DNA of 64,000 bases from Armatimonadota bacterium (GTDB taxonomy: Bacteria > Armatimonadota > Zipacnadia > Zipacnadales > JABUFB01): contig JABUFB010000016.1 in the NCBI GenBank assembly GCA_013314775.1, positions 79,099-143,098 of the forward strand. Direction: 5' to 3'. Position 1 is the stretch's first letter. Every line of letters starts with the position of its first letter. Below are positions 35,374 to 43,981 of the stretch, piece by piece. The notes under the pieces are model-generated. The model saw only the letters and a program-made list of their open reading frames with translations, was not told where the DNA came from and did not search any database. The position numbers were made by a program, and so were the translations under genes.

Positions 35374-35684
35374 GCCTCGGGAATGGGCCAATATCCCCAG
35401 AAGGGCGGCCGGACCCGGTGCGCGGTGAATGGACTGTCGCCCTGTCTACAGGCTGTCGCTCACTTCGGGGGCTGTGAGGCAGGGGCTCAGGGCGAAGGGC
35501 GCGCTGAACGCCGATTCGGCCCCAGCCGGCTCGCATCCCAGAGAATCGATGCTCCTGTCTTTATCCCTTTGCGCCTTGCGGCTGCAACCGCCTTGACGTA
35601 CAATGCTGCGTACACACGGGCAGGCGACGCCGCGCTGATGAGTCCGGCGCACGGCTGCCGTCGCTGCCCCGGAAGGTGACCTGC

Positions 35685-36989
35685 ATGGATTGGAATACCG
35701 ACGGAGCGGGCGACCGCGACGCCGAAGGGAACGTGACGCAACAGCCTGAACCAACTGTGGATCAGGAGGCCCCCGAGCAACCGGAAATCCAGCTTGGGGA
35801 GAGCGGCGCGAGTGAGCCAGCCATGTCCCAGGAAGCCGTCGCTGAGACGGAATCCGGGGACGTACTTCACGTGGACGTCGGCGAGGAGGAACCACCGGCC
35901 TCTTCAGCTGCGTTCCCGCCCGGACCGCAGCCTCCGCCTCCGCCGCCGGGTGCCTATGCCCAGGGGCAGTGGGCTTATGTACCCCCACCTTCCCCCCCGG
36001 CGCCTCCTGCGCGCAGAGGCATGAGCGGCTGCCTGATCGCCGTGCTCATCGGTCTGGGCCTGCTGGTAGTGGGCGGACTGGTCATCACGTTTGTCGTGGG
36101 CAGCATGAGCATGGGAGAAGCCCCCGGAGGATTTGCCGGCGGCGACAGGGTGGCTGTGATCTACATCTCCGGCGTCATCAGCGACGGCGGTGAGGAAGTG
36201 CCTCTGTTCGGCCCCGCGATCAACGGCTCCCGCGCGATCATGGAGCAGATCCGGATGGCCGGGAAGGACAGTTCTGCCAAGTCGATCCTGCTCTATATCA
36301 ACAGCCCAGGGGGAAGCGCCGCGGCATCGCAGGCCATCTACAAAGAAGTCGTCCGCGTCCAGAAGGACCACAATAAGCCGGTAATCGCCGCCATGGGCGA
36401 TGTCTGTGCATCGGGGGGCTACTACATTGCATCCGCTGCGAAGACCATTGTCGCTGCGCCCGCCACCCTCACCGGCAGCATTGGCGTCATCATGCAGAGC
36501 ATGAACTGGTCGGGCCTCGCGGACAAGTACGGAGTCAAGAGTGAGACGGTGAAATCAGGTCCTTACAAGGACAGCATGAGTCCCTTCCGCCCGATGCGCG
36601 AGGACGAGCGAAAACTCGCGCAGGATATGGTAAATGACGTCTTCAACCAGTTTGTCAAAGACGTGGACGCGGGCCGCAAGAATCTGAACCTTGCCGAAGT
36701 CCGCAAGCTTGCCGACGGCCGGGTCTACACTGGGAGCCAGGCGAAGAAGGTTGGTCTCGTGGACGACCTGGGGAACTACCATGATGCCCTCGCGATCGCT
36801 GCCAAGGCGGGCGGCATTGAGGGTGAGCCCCAGGTCAAGACTTACGGCCGCAGTCGGGGCTTTTACGGGCTGTTCAGCGAGCGTGCGCCGAGCCAGCTTC
36901 CAGTGGGGACAGGCATGCCCCTGCCTCGTCCCCTGGGCCCCGGCATTTGGCTCTTGTGGGAAAGCGAAGAAGCTCTGAGCGCAGAATGA
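35685..36989 (+). CDS. sppA: signal peptide peptidase SppA-type serine protease (S49)
   Basis: A 434-residue membrane protease. Residues 1-112 are an acidic and proline-rich cytosolic extension (PQPPPPPPGAYAQGQWAYVP), then one TM helix at 116-138, then the S49 domain. That domain contains ISGVISDGG, INSPGGSA (206-212), the nucleophile Ser243 in CASGGYY and the general base Lys295 in GPYKDSM. It cleaves leftover signal peptides or other membrane peptides. GGAAGG precedes the ATG at 35685. The extended Pro-rich N-terminus is unusual in length and could bind partner proteins. Confidence 0.92.
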   Translation: MDWNTDGAGDRDAEGNVTQQPEPTVDQEAPEQPEIQLGESGASEPAMSQEAVAETESGDVLHVDVGEEEPPASSAAFPPGPQPPPPPPGAYAQGQWAYVPPPSPPAPPARRGMSGCLIAVLIGLGLLVVGGLVITFVVGSMSMGEAPGGFAGGDRVAVIYISGVISDGGEEVPLFGPAINGSRAIMEQIRMAGKDSSAKSILLYINSPGGSAAASQAIYKEVVRVQKDHNKPVIAAMGDVCASGGYYIASAAKTIVAAPATLTGSIGVIMQSMNWSGLADKYGVKSETVKSGPYKDSMSPFRPMREDERKLAQDMVNDVFNQFVKDVDAGRKNLNLAEVRKLADGRVYTGSQAKKVGLVDDLGNYHDALAIAAKAGGIEGEPQVKTYGRSRGFYGLFSERAPSQLPVGTGMPLPRPLGPGIWLLWESEEALSAE

Positions 36990-37162
36990 CCTGCCGAAGC
37001 ACCGCCCGGTCGGACCGGTCACGATGACGAATTCCGGCTCTGTGCACTCGCTGGGGCGGCTGCTGTGTGACCCTGGAGATCCGCACGCCTCGCGTGCAAC
37101 GAACATGATATCGGCGCCCGGCAGGCGGCGAGTCGGCTGCCGGCGCGCCCAGGAACGAAACA

Positions 37163-39802
37163 GTGCCTTCGACGATACTGCTGATTGACGGGAACAGTCT
37201 GGTTCACCGGGCGTACCACGCCTTATCTCCGCTGTCGACCACAGGCGGACAACCTACCCATGCCGCCTATGGCTTCCTGCAGATGCTGCTCACTCTTCTG
37301 GCTGAGCAGCGGCCGGACGTTGTTGTGCTTGCACTCGATGCGCGCGGCCCCACCTTCCGCCACGAGATCAGCCCCGAGTACAAGGCCCACCGCCCTCCCA
37401 TGGAGGAAGACCTGGCATCTCAGTTCCCGATTGTGCGGGACCTGGCGGATGCCCTCAATATCCCCATCGTTGAAGAGCAGGGCTACGAGGCCGACGACCT
37501 GATCGGAGCACTCGCCACCCGAGCTGAAAAAGCCGGTCGGCAGGTGCTGATCGTCACCGGTGATCGCGACCTGTGCCAGCTTGTGACCCCCGCGATCGAG
37601 GTCATTGCCCCCGTCAAGGGTATGAGTCAGATCAAGCATTACGATGCCGCGGCAGTTCGCGCGGAGTTCGGCGTGGACCCGGCCCGAATCGTCGACCTCA
37701 AGGGTCTCGCAGGAGACAGCTCCGACAACATTCCCGGCGTACCCGGAGTGGGACCGAAGACTGCTGTGAAACTGCTGGAGCAGTTCGGTTCACTCGAGGC
37801 GGTCTTTGACAGACTCGACGACGTTTCGACCGCGAAGCTGCGCGAGAACCTGCGCGCGCACGAGGATGACGCGCGCTTGAGCAAGCGGCTCGCGACCATC
37901 GATCACAACGCGCCGGTGGACCTGGAACTCATTGAGCGGGTCTGGGCCGGGCCGGACACAGAAAAGCTACGCAGGCTCCTGGGCAGCCTGGAATTCACCA
38001 GCCTGCTTGACCGCATCCCCATATCCGACGCGCCACCGACGGAAGCCGAAACGGGGGACGCGTCCTCCGATGCGCTGCAGGTCTGCTCGCAGGCCGCCCA
38101 GGCGGGTGAGGTCGGTGTGGCGGTGGCGCTATCGGGCGAAGTCCCGCTGGGAATTGCCCTGTCCGTGCAGGGCGAGCAGACGGTTTTCGTGGAGATCCCC
38201 AGCCCGGAGGCCCAGGGGAGTCTGTTCGGAGACGGGACGCCGCAATTTCCCGGCTGCGTGAGGGACCTGCTGGCCGATGCGTCGGTGCGCAAGGTGGGGC
38301 ACGACCTCAAAGCGACTTCGCGCGCCCTGGACTCCGCCGGCATCGACCTCGACGGATTCGAGTTCGACACGGCGGTGGCGGCTTATCTCGTGGCCCCGCA
38401 TCGGGGCGCACCGGATCTTGATGCCCTCGCTGCGCAACATCTCGGACAGGGCCTGCCGCGGGTGGACGCTGCCGGGAAAGAAAGCATATCCGCACACGCT
38501 GCGCGCGCAGTTGCGGCCGCCGGCATGGTCCTGCGACTGCGCAGTCCGCTGGAGGCCGATCTTGACCGGACCGAGGCTCGGAGTCTCTTCGATGAAATCG
38601 AGATGCCACTGGTGACGGTGCTGCGGGACATGGAACGCGCGGGCATCGGCGTGGACCCGGTACGGCTGGACGAAATCGGCGACATGCTGTCAGGGATGAT
38701 GACCGAACTCGCGCACCGTATTTACGGGGTAGCGGGCGAGGAGTTCAACCTGGGTTCGCCCAAGCAGATCGGCGAGGTTCTGTTCGGGAAAATGGGCTTG
38801 CCCCACGGCCGGAAGACCAAGACCGGATGGGCCACCGGGGCCGAAGTGCTGGAAACCCTGGCCGAAGAATACGAGATCGCCGCACTGATTCTCCAGCACC
38901 GCGAGTACTCGAAGCTCAAGTCCACGTATGTTGACGGGATCATACCGCTGATCAGTGCAGATGGCCGCCTGCACACCACGCTGGAGCAGACGGTAGTGGC
39001 CACGGGACGCCTGTCCAGCCGCAACCCGAACCTGCAGAACATCCCTGTTCGCACGGAGTGGGGGCGAGAAATACGCTCATGTTTCGTCGCCCAGGGGGAG
39101 GGAAATGTCTTGCTGGCTGCCGACTATTCCCAGATCGAATTGCGCATTCTCGCGCATATGTCGGGTGATCAGAGCCTCGTAGCCGCCTTCCAGGCGGGTG
39201 AGGATATTCACAGTCGCACTGCAGCCGCGATCTTCGATGTGCCGATCGAGCGGGTTACCTCGGACATGCGGCGCGTGGCGAAGACGGTCAATTACGCTGT
39301 GATCTACGGGATGGGCGCCACGGCGCTTGCACGGCAGTTGGGCATTGGGCGCAAGGAAGCAAGTCAGTTCATCGAGAATTATTTCGCGCGCTTGCCGGGC
39401 GTCAAAGCATACATGGAGGGCGTAGTTGAGCGTGCGCGCAAAGACGGATATGTGAAAACGCTATTCGGCCGGCGTCGGCCCATGCCCGATCTGGTGTCGC
39501 GCGACCCGAGAGCCAAGGCTTACGCCGAACGCGCCGCAGCCAATGCCCCTCTGCAAGGCACTGCGGCGGACATCATCAAGATCGCAATGGTGCGGCTCGC
39601 GAGGCGACTGCCCGACGTGTCGCCGGAGTGCCGCATGCTCTTGCAGGTACATGATGATCTGATTTTCGAGCTGCCTGAATCTGATGTGGACCGGGTGGCT
39701 CCTGTGGTCCGGGAGGTGATGGAAGGCGCGGCCCAACTGGATGTCCCGCTGCGGGTAGAGCCGAAAGTAGGGGCCAACTGGCGGGACATGGTCTTCATCT
39801 GA
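37163..39802 (+). CDS. polA: DNA polymerase I
   Basis: An 879-residue family A polymerase. Residues 1-290 are the 5'-3' exonuclease (LIDGNSLVHRAYHAL, YEADDLIGALA, TGDRDL, and the H2TH motif GDSSDNIPGVPGVGPKTAV). Residues 300-480 correspond to the 3'-5' exonuclease fold, but the DxE pair at its start is missing. The polymerase domain has motif A DYSQIELRILAH, motif B RRVAKTVNYAVIYGMG and motif C LQVHDDLIFE. It acts in Okazaki fragment maturation and excision repair. The start is GTG 37163 with AGGA 8 bases upstream. Confidence 0.97.
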   Translation: MPSTILLIDGNSLVHRAYHALSPLSTTGGQPTHAAYGFLQMLLTLLAEQRPDVVVLALDARGPTFRHEISPEYKAHRPPMEEDLASQFPIVRDLADALNIPIVEEQGYEADDLIGALATRAEKAGRQVLIVTGDRDLCQLVTPAIEVIAPVKGMSQIKHYDAAAVRAEFGVDPARIVDLKGLAGDSSDNIPGVPGVGPKTAVKLLEQFGSLEAVFDRLDDVSTAKLRENLRAHEDDARLSKRLATIDHNAPVDLELIERVWAGPDTEKLRRLLGSLEFTSLLDRIPISDAPPTEAETGDASSDALQVCSQAAQAGEVGVAVALSGEVPLGIALSVQGEQTVFVEIPSPEAQGSLFGDGTPQFPGCVRDLLADASVRKVGHDLKATSRALDSAGIDLDGFEFDTAVAAYLVAPHRGAPDLDALAAQHLGQGLPRVDAAGKESISAHAARAVAAAGMVLRLRSPLEADLDRTEARSLFDEIEMPLVTVLRDMERAGIGVDPVRLDEIGDMLSGMMTELAHRIYGVAGEEFNLGSPKQIGEVLFGKMGLPHGRKTKTGWATGAEVLETLAEEYEIAALILQHREYSKLKSTYVDGIIPLISADGRLHTTLEQTVVATGRLSSRNPNLQNIPVRTEWGREIRSCFVAQGEGNVLLAADYSQIELRILAHMSGDQSLVAAFQAGEDIHSRTAAAIFDVPIERVTSDMRRVAKTVNYAVIYGMGATALARQLGIGRKEASQFIENYFARLPGVKAYMEGVVERARKDGYVKTLFGRRRPMPDLVSRDPRAKAYAERAAANAPLQGTAADIIKIAMVRLARRLPDVSPECRMLLQVHDDLIFELPESDVDRVAPVVREVMEGAAQLDVPLRVEPKVGANWRDMVFI

Positions 39803-39914
39803 ACGCTGCTCGCACTTCGAAGTGACCCGGCACTTGTGATGGACAACACGAACAGACCTGAGACGCGCTGATTACAGCGCACCGGTTTGGATCAGACGAA
39901 GGGAGTTCACCACC

Positions 39915-41357
39915 GTGGGATTTGCCACTGACGGCAAAGACGATCTGTTTGAAGACGGCGAGACTCAGGCGTCCGAACTTTTCTCCGGCGAAAAGCGCGC
40001 CGCCGACGCCGCACCTGCCCCCGCACCCGAGGCCGCGCCGGCTCCTGCTCCCGCTCCCGCTACCACCCCTGAGGTCGTGGGAGACATGGGCGACGAGGAC
40101 GCAGGGCGCGACGATTCCTGGGCTGCGGACATCGGTAGCGTGCCGGCCAGCTTCAAGAAGGGTGACATTGTCCACGGCACCGTGGTCAGCATAGACAAGG
40201 ACGGTGTGGTGGTTGACATCGGAGCAAAGGGCGAGGGAGTCATCAAGCGCGAAGAGTTCCCGGGTGATAGCGGTCTCCCGGCCATCGGCGACGAGATCGA
40301 CGTGGCCGTCGTCCATGTGGACGAGGAGCGCGACACAATCATTGTGTCCAAGCGTCGCGCGGATTACGAGCGGCTGTGGAATGACCTCGAGGAGCTGGCG
40401 AAGGTCGGCGGCGTCGTGGAGGCCATGGTGACGGAACGCGTCAAGGGCGGTCTGCGCGTAGATCTGGGCGTCCCGGGATTCGTTCCCGCCTCCCATGTGG
40501 CCACCCGGAACGTGCGGAACCTCGACAGTTTCGTGGGGCGCAGTCTGCGCCTGCGGGTGCTGGAAGCCGACCGCGAGCGCAAGAAAGTCATCCTCAGCCA
40601 CCGCCAGTTGGTGGAGGAGGAGCGGGAGCACCGCCGAGAGGAGACCCTTGCACGCCTGCATGAGGGCGCCATTTGTGAGGGCAAGGTCCGCAGCATCACC
40701 AATTATGGCGCCTTCGTGGACCTGGGCGGCGTTGATGGCCTTCTGCACGTTTCTGAGATGTCCTGGACCCGTATTGACCACCCCTCGGAAGCGGTGGAAG
40801 TCGGCCAGCGAGTAAAGGTCGTCGTCCTCGAGATCAAGGACGGTGGCGACCGCATCTCCCTGGGCATGCGGCAGATCCTGCCGGACCCGTGGAAGGAAGC
40901 CGCCGCCAAGCTTACTCCCGGCTCCCTGGTAAAGGCGAAAATCACGCGCCTGGCGCGCACCGGCGCTTTCGCGCAGCTTAGTGAGGCCGGCATCGAGGGC
41001 TTCATCCCCATCCGCGAGATGAGCGACAAGCGAATCGGCGACCCGTCTGAGGTGCTCAAGGCCGGGCAGGAAGTGGACCTGAAGATTCTCGAGATACAAA
41101 TCCCGGCCCGTCGCATGACCCTGAGCCTTGTGGCCGCCGAGCAGGAACGCGAGCGCCAGGAGTACCGCGACTTCATGTCCACGCAGCAGACGGTGCCGAC
41201 TACCCTGGGCGACCGTTTCGGCGATGTCCTGGCCAGCATGAAAAGCGAGATGGCCGGGGATAGCGAGGAAGCATCCGTGGAGGAAGCATCGGCTGCGGCA
41301 GAGGAGAGCCCATCCTCCACGCCACAGCCGGCGAGTGACGAGCCGGACCCGGTGTAG
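39915..41357 (+). CDS. rpsA: ribosomal protein S1-like protein with four S1 domains
   Basis: A 480-residue RNA-binding protein. Four S1/OB-fold domains follow an Ala-Pro-rich leader: at about 75-145 (GDIVHGTVVSIDKDGVVVDIG), 165-225 (GGLRVDLGVPGFVPASH), 250-320 (GKVRSITNYGAFVDLGGVDGLLHVSEMSW) and 335-405 (VKAKITRLARTGAFAQLSEAGIEGFI). Acidic and Ser-rich C-terminus. It would help load mRNA on the 30S subunit. GTG at 39915 is preceded by GGGAG. The four-domain form is typical of Gram-positive and several other phyla, not the six-domain proteobacterial version. Confidence 0.9.
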   Translation: MGFATDGKDDLFEDGETQASELFSGEKRAADAAPAPAPEAAPAPAPAPATTPEVVGDMGDEDAGRDDSWAADIGSVPASFKKGDIVHGTVVSIDKDGVVVDIGAKGEGVIKREEFPGDSGLPAIGDEIDVAVVHVDEERDTIIVSKRRADYERLWNDLEELAKVGGVVEAMVTERVKGGLRVDLGVPGFVPASHVATRNVRNLDSFVGRSLRLRVLEADRERKKVILSHRQLVEEEREHRREETLARLHEGAICEGKVRSITNYGAFVDLGGVDGLLHVSEMSWTRIDHPSEAVEVGQRVKVVVLEIKDGGDRISLGMRQILPDPWKEAAAKLTPGSLVKAKITRLARTGAFAQLSEAGIEGFIPIREMSDKRIGDPSEVLKAGQEVDLKILEIQIPARRMTLSLVAAEQERERQEYRDFMSTQQTVPTTLGDRFGDVLASMKSEMAGDSEEASVEEASAAAEESPSSTPQPASDEPDPV

Positions 41358-41380
41358 ACTCGCAGACTCGGGGAACTGCG

Positions 41381-41409
41381 GCGCCCGGCAGACCCAATCT
41401 GCCGGGCGC
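41381..41409 (+). terminator. hairpin terminator after ribosomal protein S1 gene
   Basis: A perfect 12-bp stem (GCGCCCGGCAGA/TCTGCCGGGCGC) with loop CCCAA starts 23 bases after the stop, and is followed by the moderately U-rich TGTCCTCTG. Confidence 0.7.
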
Positions 41410-41460
41410 TGTCCTCTGCGTCGCGGCAGGGGATGACGCATACCGGAAGGCAGGGTCAAC

Positions 41461-42081
41461 ATGCTTGTCGTAGGCCTCACCGGCCCCATGGGCGCCGGCA
41501 AGTCCGTGGTACTCAATGTGTTTCGCGAACTCGGCGCTGAGTGCCTGCGTGCAGACGACGCCTCACGGGAACTCCTCTCCACGAGCGCGCGTTTATTAGG
41601 CGAGATTCGGCAGTACTTCGGGGATGGGGTATTCCGGGCGGACGGCTCGCTGGACCGGAGCCGATTGGCTGACTTGATCTTCCGCGATCCAGCGGCGAGG
41701 CGACGTCTCGAGCAGGTCACCCACGGCCCTATGGTCGCCTGGCTGCGGGACCGGCTCGAGGAGCTTGAACGTCTTCCGGAACCTCCGCAGGTAGTTGTTC
41801 TCGAGGCTGCAATCCTTTCGCACATGGGCGGTCGCGGACTTGTCGATCTGACGGTGCGCGTCCATGCTTCGCCCGAGGAGTGCCTCGAACGCATACAGGC
41901 GCGGGACCGGATCACACGGGAACAGGCGCGGGAGCGTCTGGCGTTGCACGAGCAGCTTGGCCTATTCGCGGAAGACGCCGACTACGTGCTTGACACCTCC
42001 GGTACCGAGGAGGAGACGCGGGACCGGGTGAAGGCATTGTGGCCGGCATTACTGGCAGCGTCGCAGGCTTTGGACCCCTGA
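41461..42081 (+). CDS. coaE: dephospho-CoA kinase
   Basis: A 206-residue P-loop kinase that catalyses the last step of coenzyme A synthesis. It has GLTGPMGAGKS near residue 6, the substrate segment LRADDASREL (about 28), the DPAARRRLEQVTHG substrate-site helix, and the lid segment RDRITREQARERL. GCAGGG precedes the ATG. Its placement downstream of polA is familiar in many bacteria. Length matches the family. Confidence 0.93.
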   Translation: MLVVGLTGPMGAGKSVVLNVFRELGAECLRADDASRELLSTSARLLGEIRQYFGDGVFRADGSLDRSRLADLIFRDPAARRRLEQVTHGPMVAWLRDRLEELERLPEPPQVVVLEAAILSHMGGRGLVDLTVRVHASPEECLERIQARDRITREQARERLALHEQLGLFAEDADYVLDTSGTEEETRDRVKALWPALLAASQALDP

Positions 42082-42219
42082 CGGCAGCGGCAAAGCCCAA
42101 TCTCCGCGTTGTCTGGTGAAACCCTTGCATATGTCTGAGCCGTCCGCACGGTGTGCGTGGCTGCGGGGACATCTGTCCGCGCGCCCTTCGGGGACGGCCA
42201 AGAGCATGGAGGTAACGCG

Positions 42220-43161
42220 ATGATCCAAGTGGAGGGACTCACCAAGTACTACGGTCCGGTCCCTGCCATCATGGACGTGTCATTCCGCGTTGAGAAGGGC
42301 GAGATCGTGGCATTTCTCGGCCCAAACGGCGCGGGCAAGACTACGACCATGCGTATTCTCACCGGGTTCATGCCCGCAACCCTCGGGACGGCAAGCATTG
42401 CCGGGATCGATGTCTATGAGAACTCGATCGAGGCCCGACGGCACATCGGCTACATGCCGGAGACTACCACGCTGTACACGGACATGCGGGTCCACCAGTA
42501 CCTGAGGTACTGCGGGAAACTCCAGGGCATGCGCAAGCCGGACCTGGCCGAGCGTCTGGACCTGGTCATGGATCAGTGCGGCCTGTCCGAGCGGCGCGAT
42601 GCCATCATTGGCACTCTGTCCCTGGGATTCCGGCAGCGCGTGGGTCTTGCGCAGGCGCTCATCCACAATCCAGATGTGCTCATCCTCGACGAACCCACGG
42701 TGGGTCTGGACCCCAACCAGATCATGGAAGTGCGCCAGCTCATCAAGAGCCTCGCGGGCCAGCATACCGTGATGCTGTCCACCCACATCCTGCCCGAGGC
42801 GCAGATGACTTGCGAACGGGTCATCATCATCAACCACGGGAAGATTGTGGCCGAGGACACCCCCGAAAACCTCACTGCGCAGATTCGCGAAGTGGAGACG
42901 ATCGTGGTGGAAGTCGCCACCGACGATGCCTCCGTGCCGCGGCTTCTCCAGGATATCCCCGAGGTCAGCAGCGTCCGCCGCGTCCCCAACGAGAACCGGA
43001 ATGCATATCTCGTGGATACGCATCTGGGCACAGACATTCGTTCTCAGATCGCCGAGTTCGTGGTGAATAAGGGTTGGGGCCTGCTGGAACTGCGGCCTGT
43101 TGAGATGAGCCTCGAGGATGTCTTCCGCCAGCTTACCACCGAAGAGAAAGGGGTTGCCTAG
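42220..43161 (+). CDS. ABC transporter ATPase (GldA-like)
   Basis: A 313-residue ATPase with Walker A GPNGAGKTT (34-42), the signature TLSLGFRQRVGLAQAL, Walker B VLILDEPTVGLDP and the His-switch STHIL. The C-terminal 90 residues (VVEVATDDASVPRLLQDI) are the extension seen in GldA/CcmA-like subfamilies of exporter ATPases. GGAGGT stands 8 bases before the ATG. It heads an operon of permease, auxiliary protein and DUF4340 protein (next gene starts 3 bases later). The transported substrate is not known. Confidence 0.92.
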   Translation: MIQVEGLTKYYGPVPAIMDVSFRVEKGEIVAFLGPNGAGKTTTMRILTGFMPATLGTASIAGIDVYENSIEARRHIGYMPETTTLYTDMRVHQYLRYCGKLQGMRKPDLAERLDLVMDQCGLSERRDAIIGTLSLGFRQRVGLAQALIHNPDVLILDEPTVGLDPNQIMEVRQLIKSLAGQHTVMLSTHILPEAQMTCERVIIINHGKIVAEDTPENLTAQIREVETIVVEVATDDASVPRLLQDIPEVSSVRRVPNENRNAYLVDTHLGTDIRSQIAEFVVNKGWGLLELRPVEMSLEDVFRQLTTEEKGVA

Positions 43162-43164
43162 GCC

Positions 43165-43887
43165 ATGCGAAACATCTGCATCATCGCCCAGCGCGAGCTG
43201 GTGTCCTACTTCACCTCACCAATGGCCTACGTCATCACCGTCTTCTTCCTGTTCTTTACAGGGCTTATCTTCACGTTCTCCATCTACCAGCCCGGTGCGC
43301 AGGCTGAGATGCGCGGGCTGCTTGGGAGCATGGTGTTCCTGACACTCATGGTGGCTCCATTCGTAACCATGTCGCTCCTCGCGCAGGAGCGGGCCACGGG
43401 GACCCTGGAGCTGCTCCTCACCAAGCCGGTTCGGGATGTTGAGGTGGTGCTGGGCAAGTACTTCGGCGCACTGGCGTTCTATGTCTCCATGCTTGTGCTG
43501 ACGCTGCCGTATCCACTGATTCTGTCGAAATACGGCGATCTTGACTGGGGCCCGACGTGGGTGGGCTATTTCGGGCTTCTGCTGGCCGCCGCGGCCTTCC
43601 TGGCCATCGGCGTGTTCGCAAGCAGCCTGACCCGATCGCAGATGGCCTCGGCGGGCATCTGTCTGGGCGTCTTCCTGTTTATCTGGCTCATTGGCTGGGT
43701 GTCGTATCTCGTGGGCGGCGAGGGCTCGACCCTTGCCGACATCGCCAAGAATATCTCGGTGTTCGAAGTCTTCGGCGATTTCGAAAAGGGCATTCTGGAT
43801 TCCAAGAACGTGGTCTATTTCCTGAGCCTGTGCATCGTCTCGCTGTTCCTGGCCGTCCGCGTGCTTGAGATGCGCCGACAGGTCTGA
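43165..43887 (+). CDS. ABC-2 permease (GldF-like)
   Basis: A 240-residue membrane protein with six hydrophobic helices, starting 3 bases after the ATPase stop. The N-terminal IAQRELVSYFTSPMAYVI and the internal ERATGTLELLLTKPVRD are hallmarks of ABC-2 type permeases related to GldF. It forms the channel with the ATPase. The final IVSLFLAVRVLEMRRQV is the last helix and a basic tail. Confidence 0.92.
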   Translation: MRNICIIAQRELVSYFTSPMAYVITVFFLFFTGLIFTFSIYQPGAQAEMRGLLGSMVFLTLMVAPFVTMSLLAQERATGTLELLLTKPVRDVEVVLGKYFGALAFYVSMLVLTLPYPLILSKYGDLDWGPTWVGYFGLLLAAAAFLAIGVFASSLTRSQMASAGICLGVFLFIWLIGWVSYLVGGEGSTLADIAKNISVFEVFGDFEKGILDSKNVVYFLSLCIVSLFLAVRVLEMRRQV

Positions 43888-43981
43888 CGCGCCTACTGAA
43901 GGTCTCATCGATGGCGCGTGATGCAGCGGCTCGTAAGAGCAATCCTGAGCAATAGTCCATACCGGGCAGGTGAGAGATTCG

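Noticed and set aside
34914..35477. 187-residue plus-strand frame in the large gap
   Set aside because: Low-complexity translation without hydrophobic core or Shine-Dalgarno; it covers the structured non-coding segment and looks like a chance frame in GC-rich DNA.
34900..35684. RNase P RNA, tmRNA, SRP RNA, cobalamin or ZTP riboswitch
   Set aside because: I looked for GAGGAAAGUCC, the tRNA-like ends of tmRNA, GGAAGGAAGCA, and the conserved riboswitch cores and did not find them.
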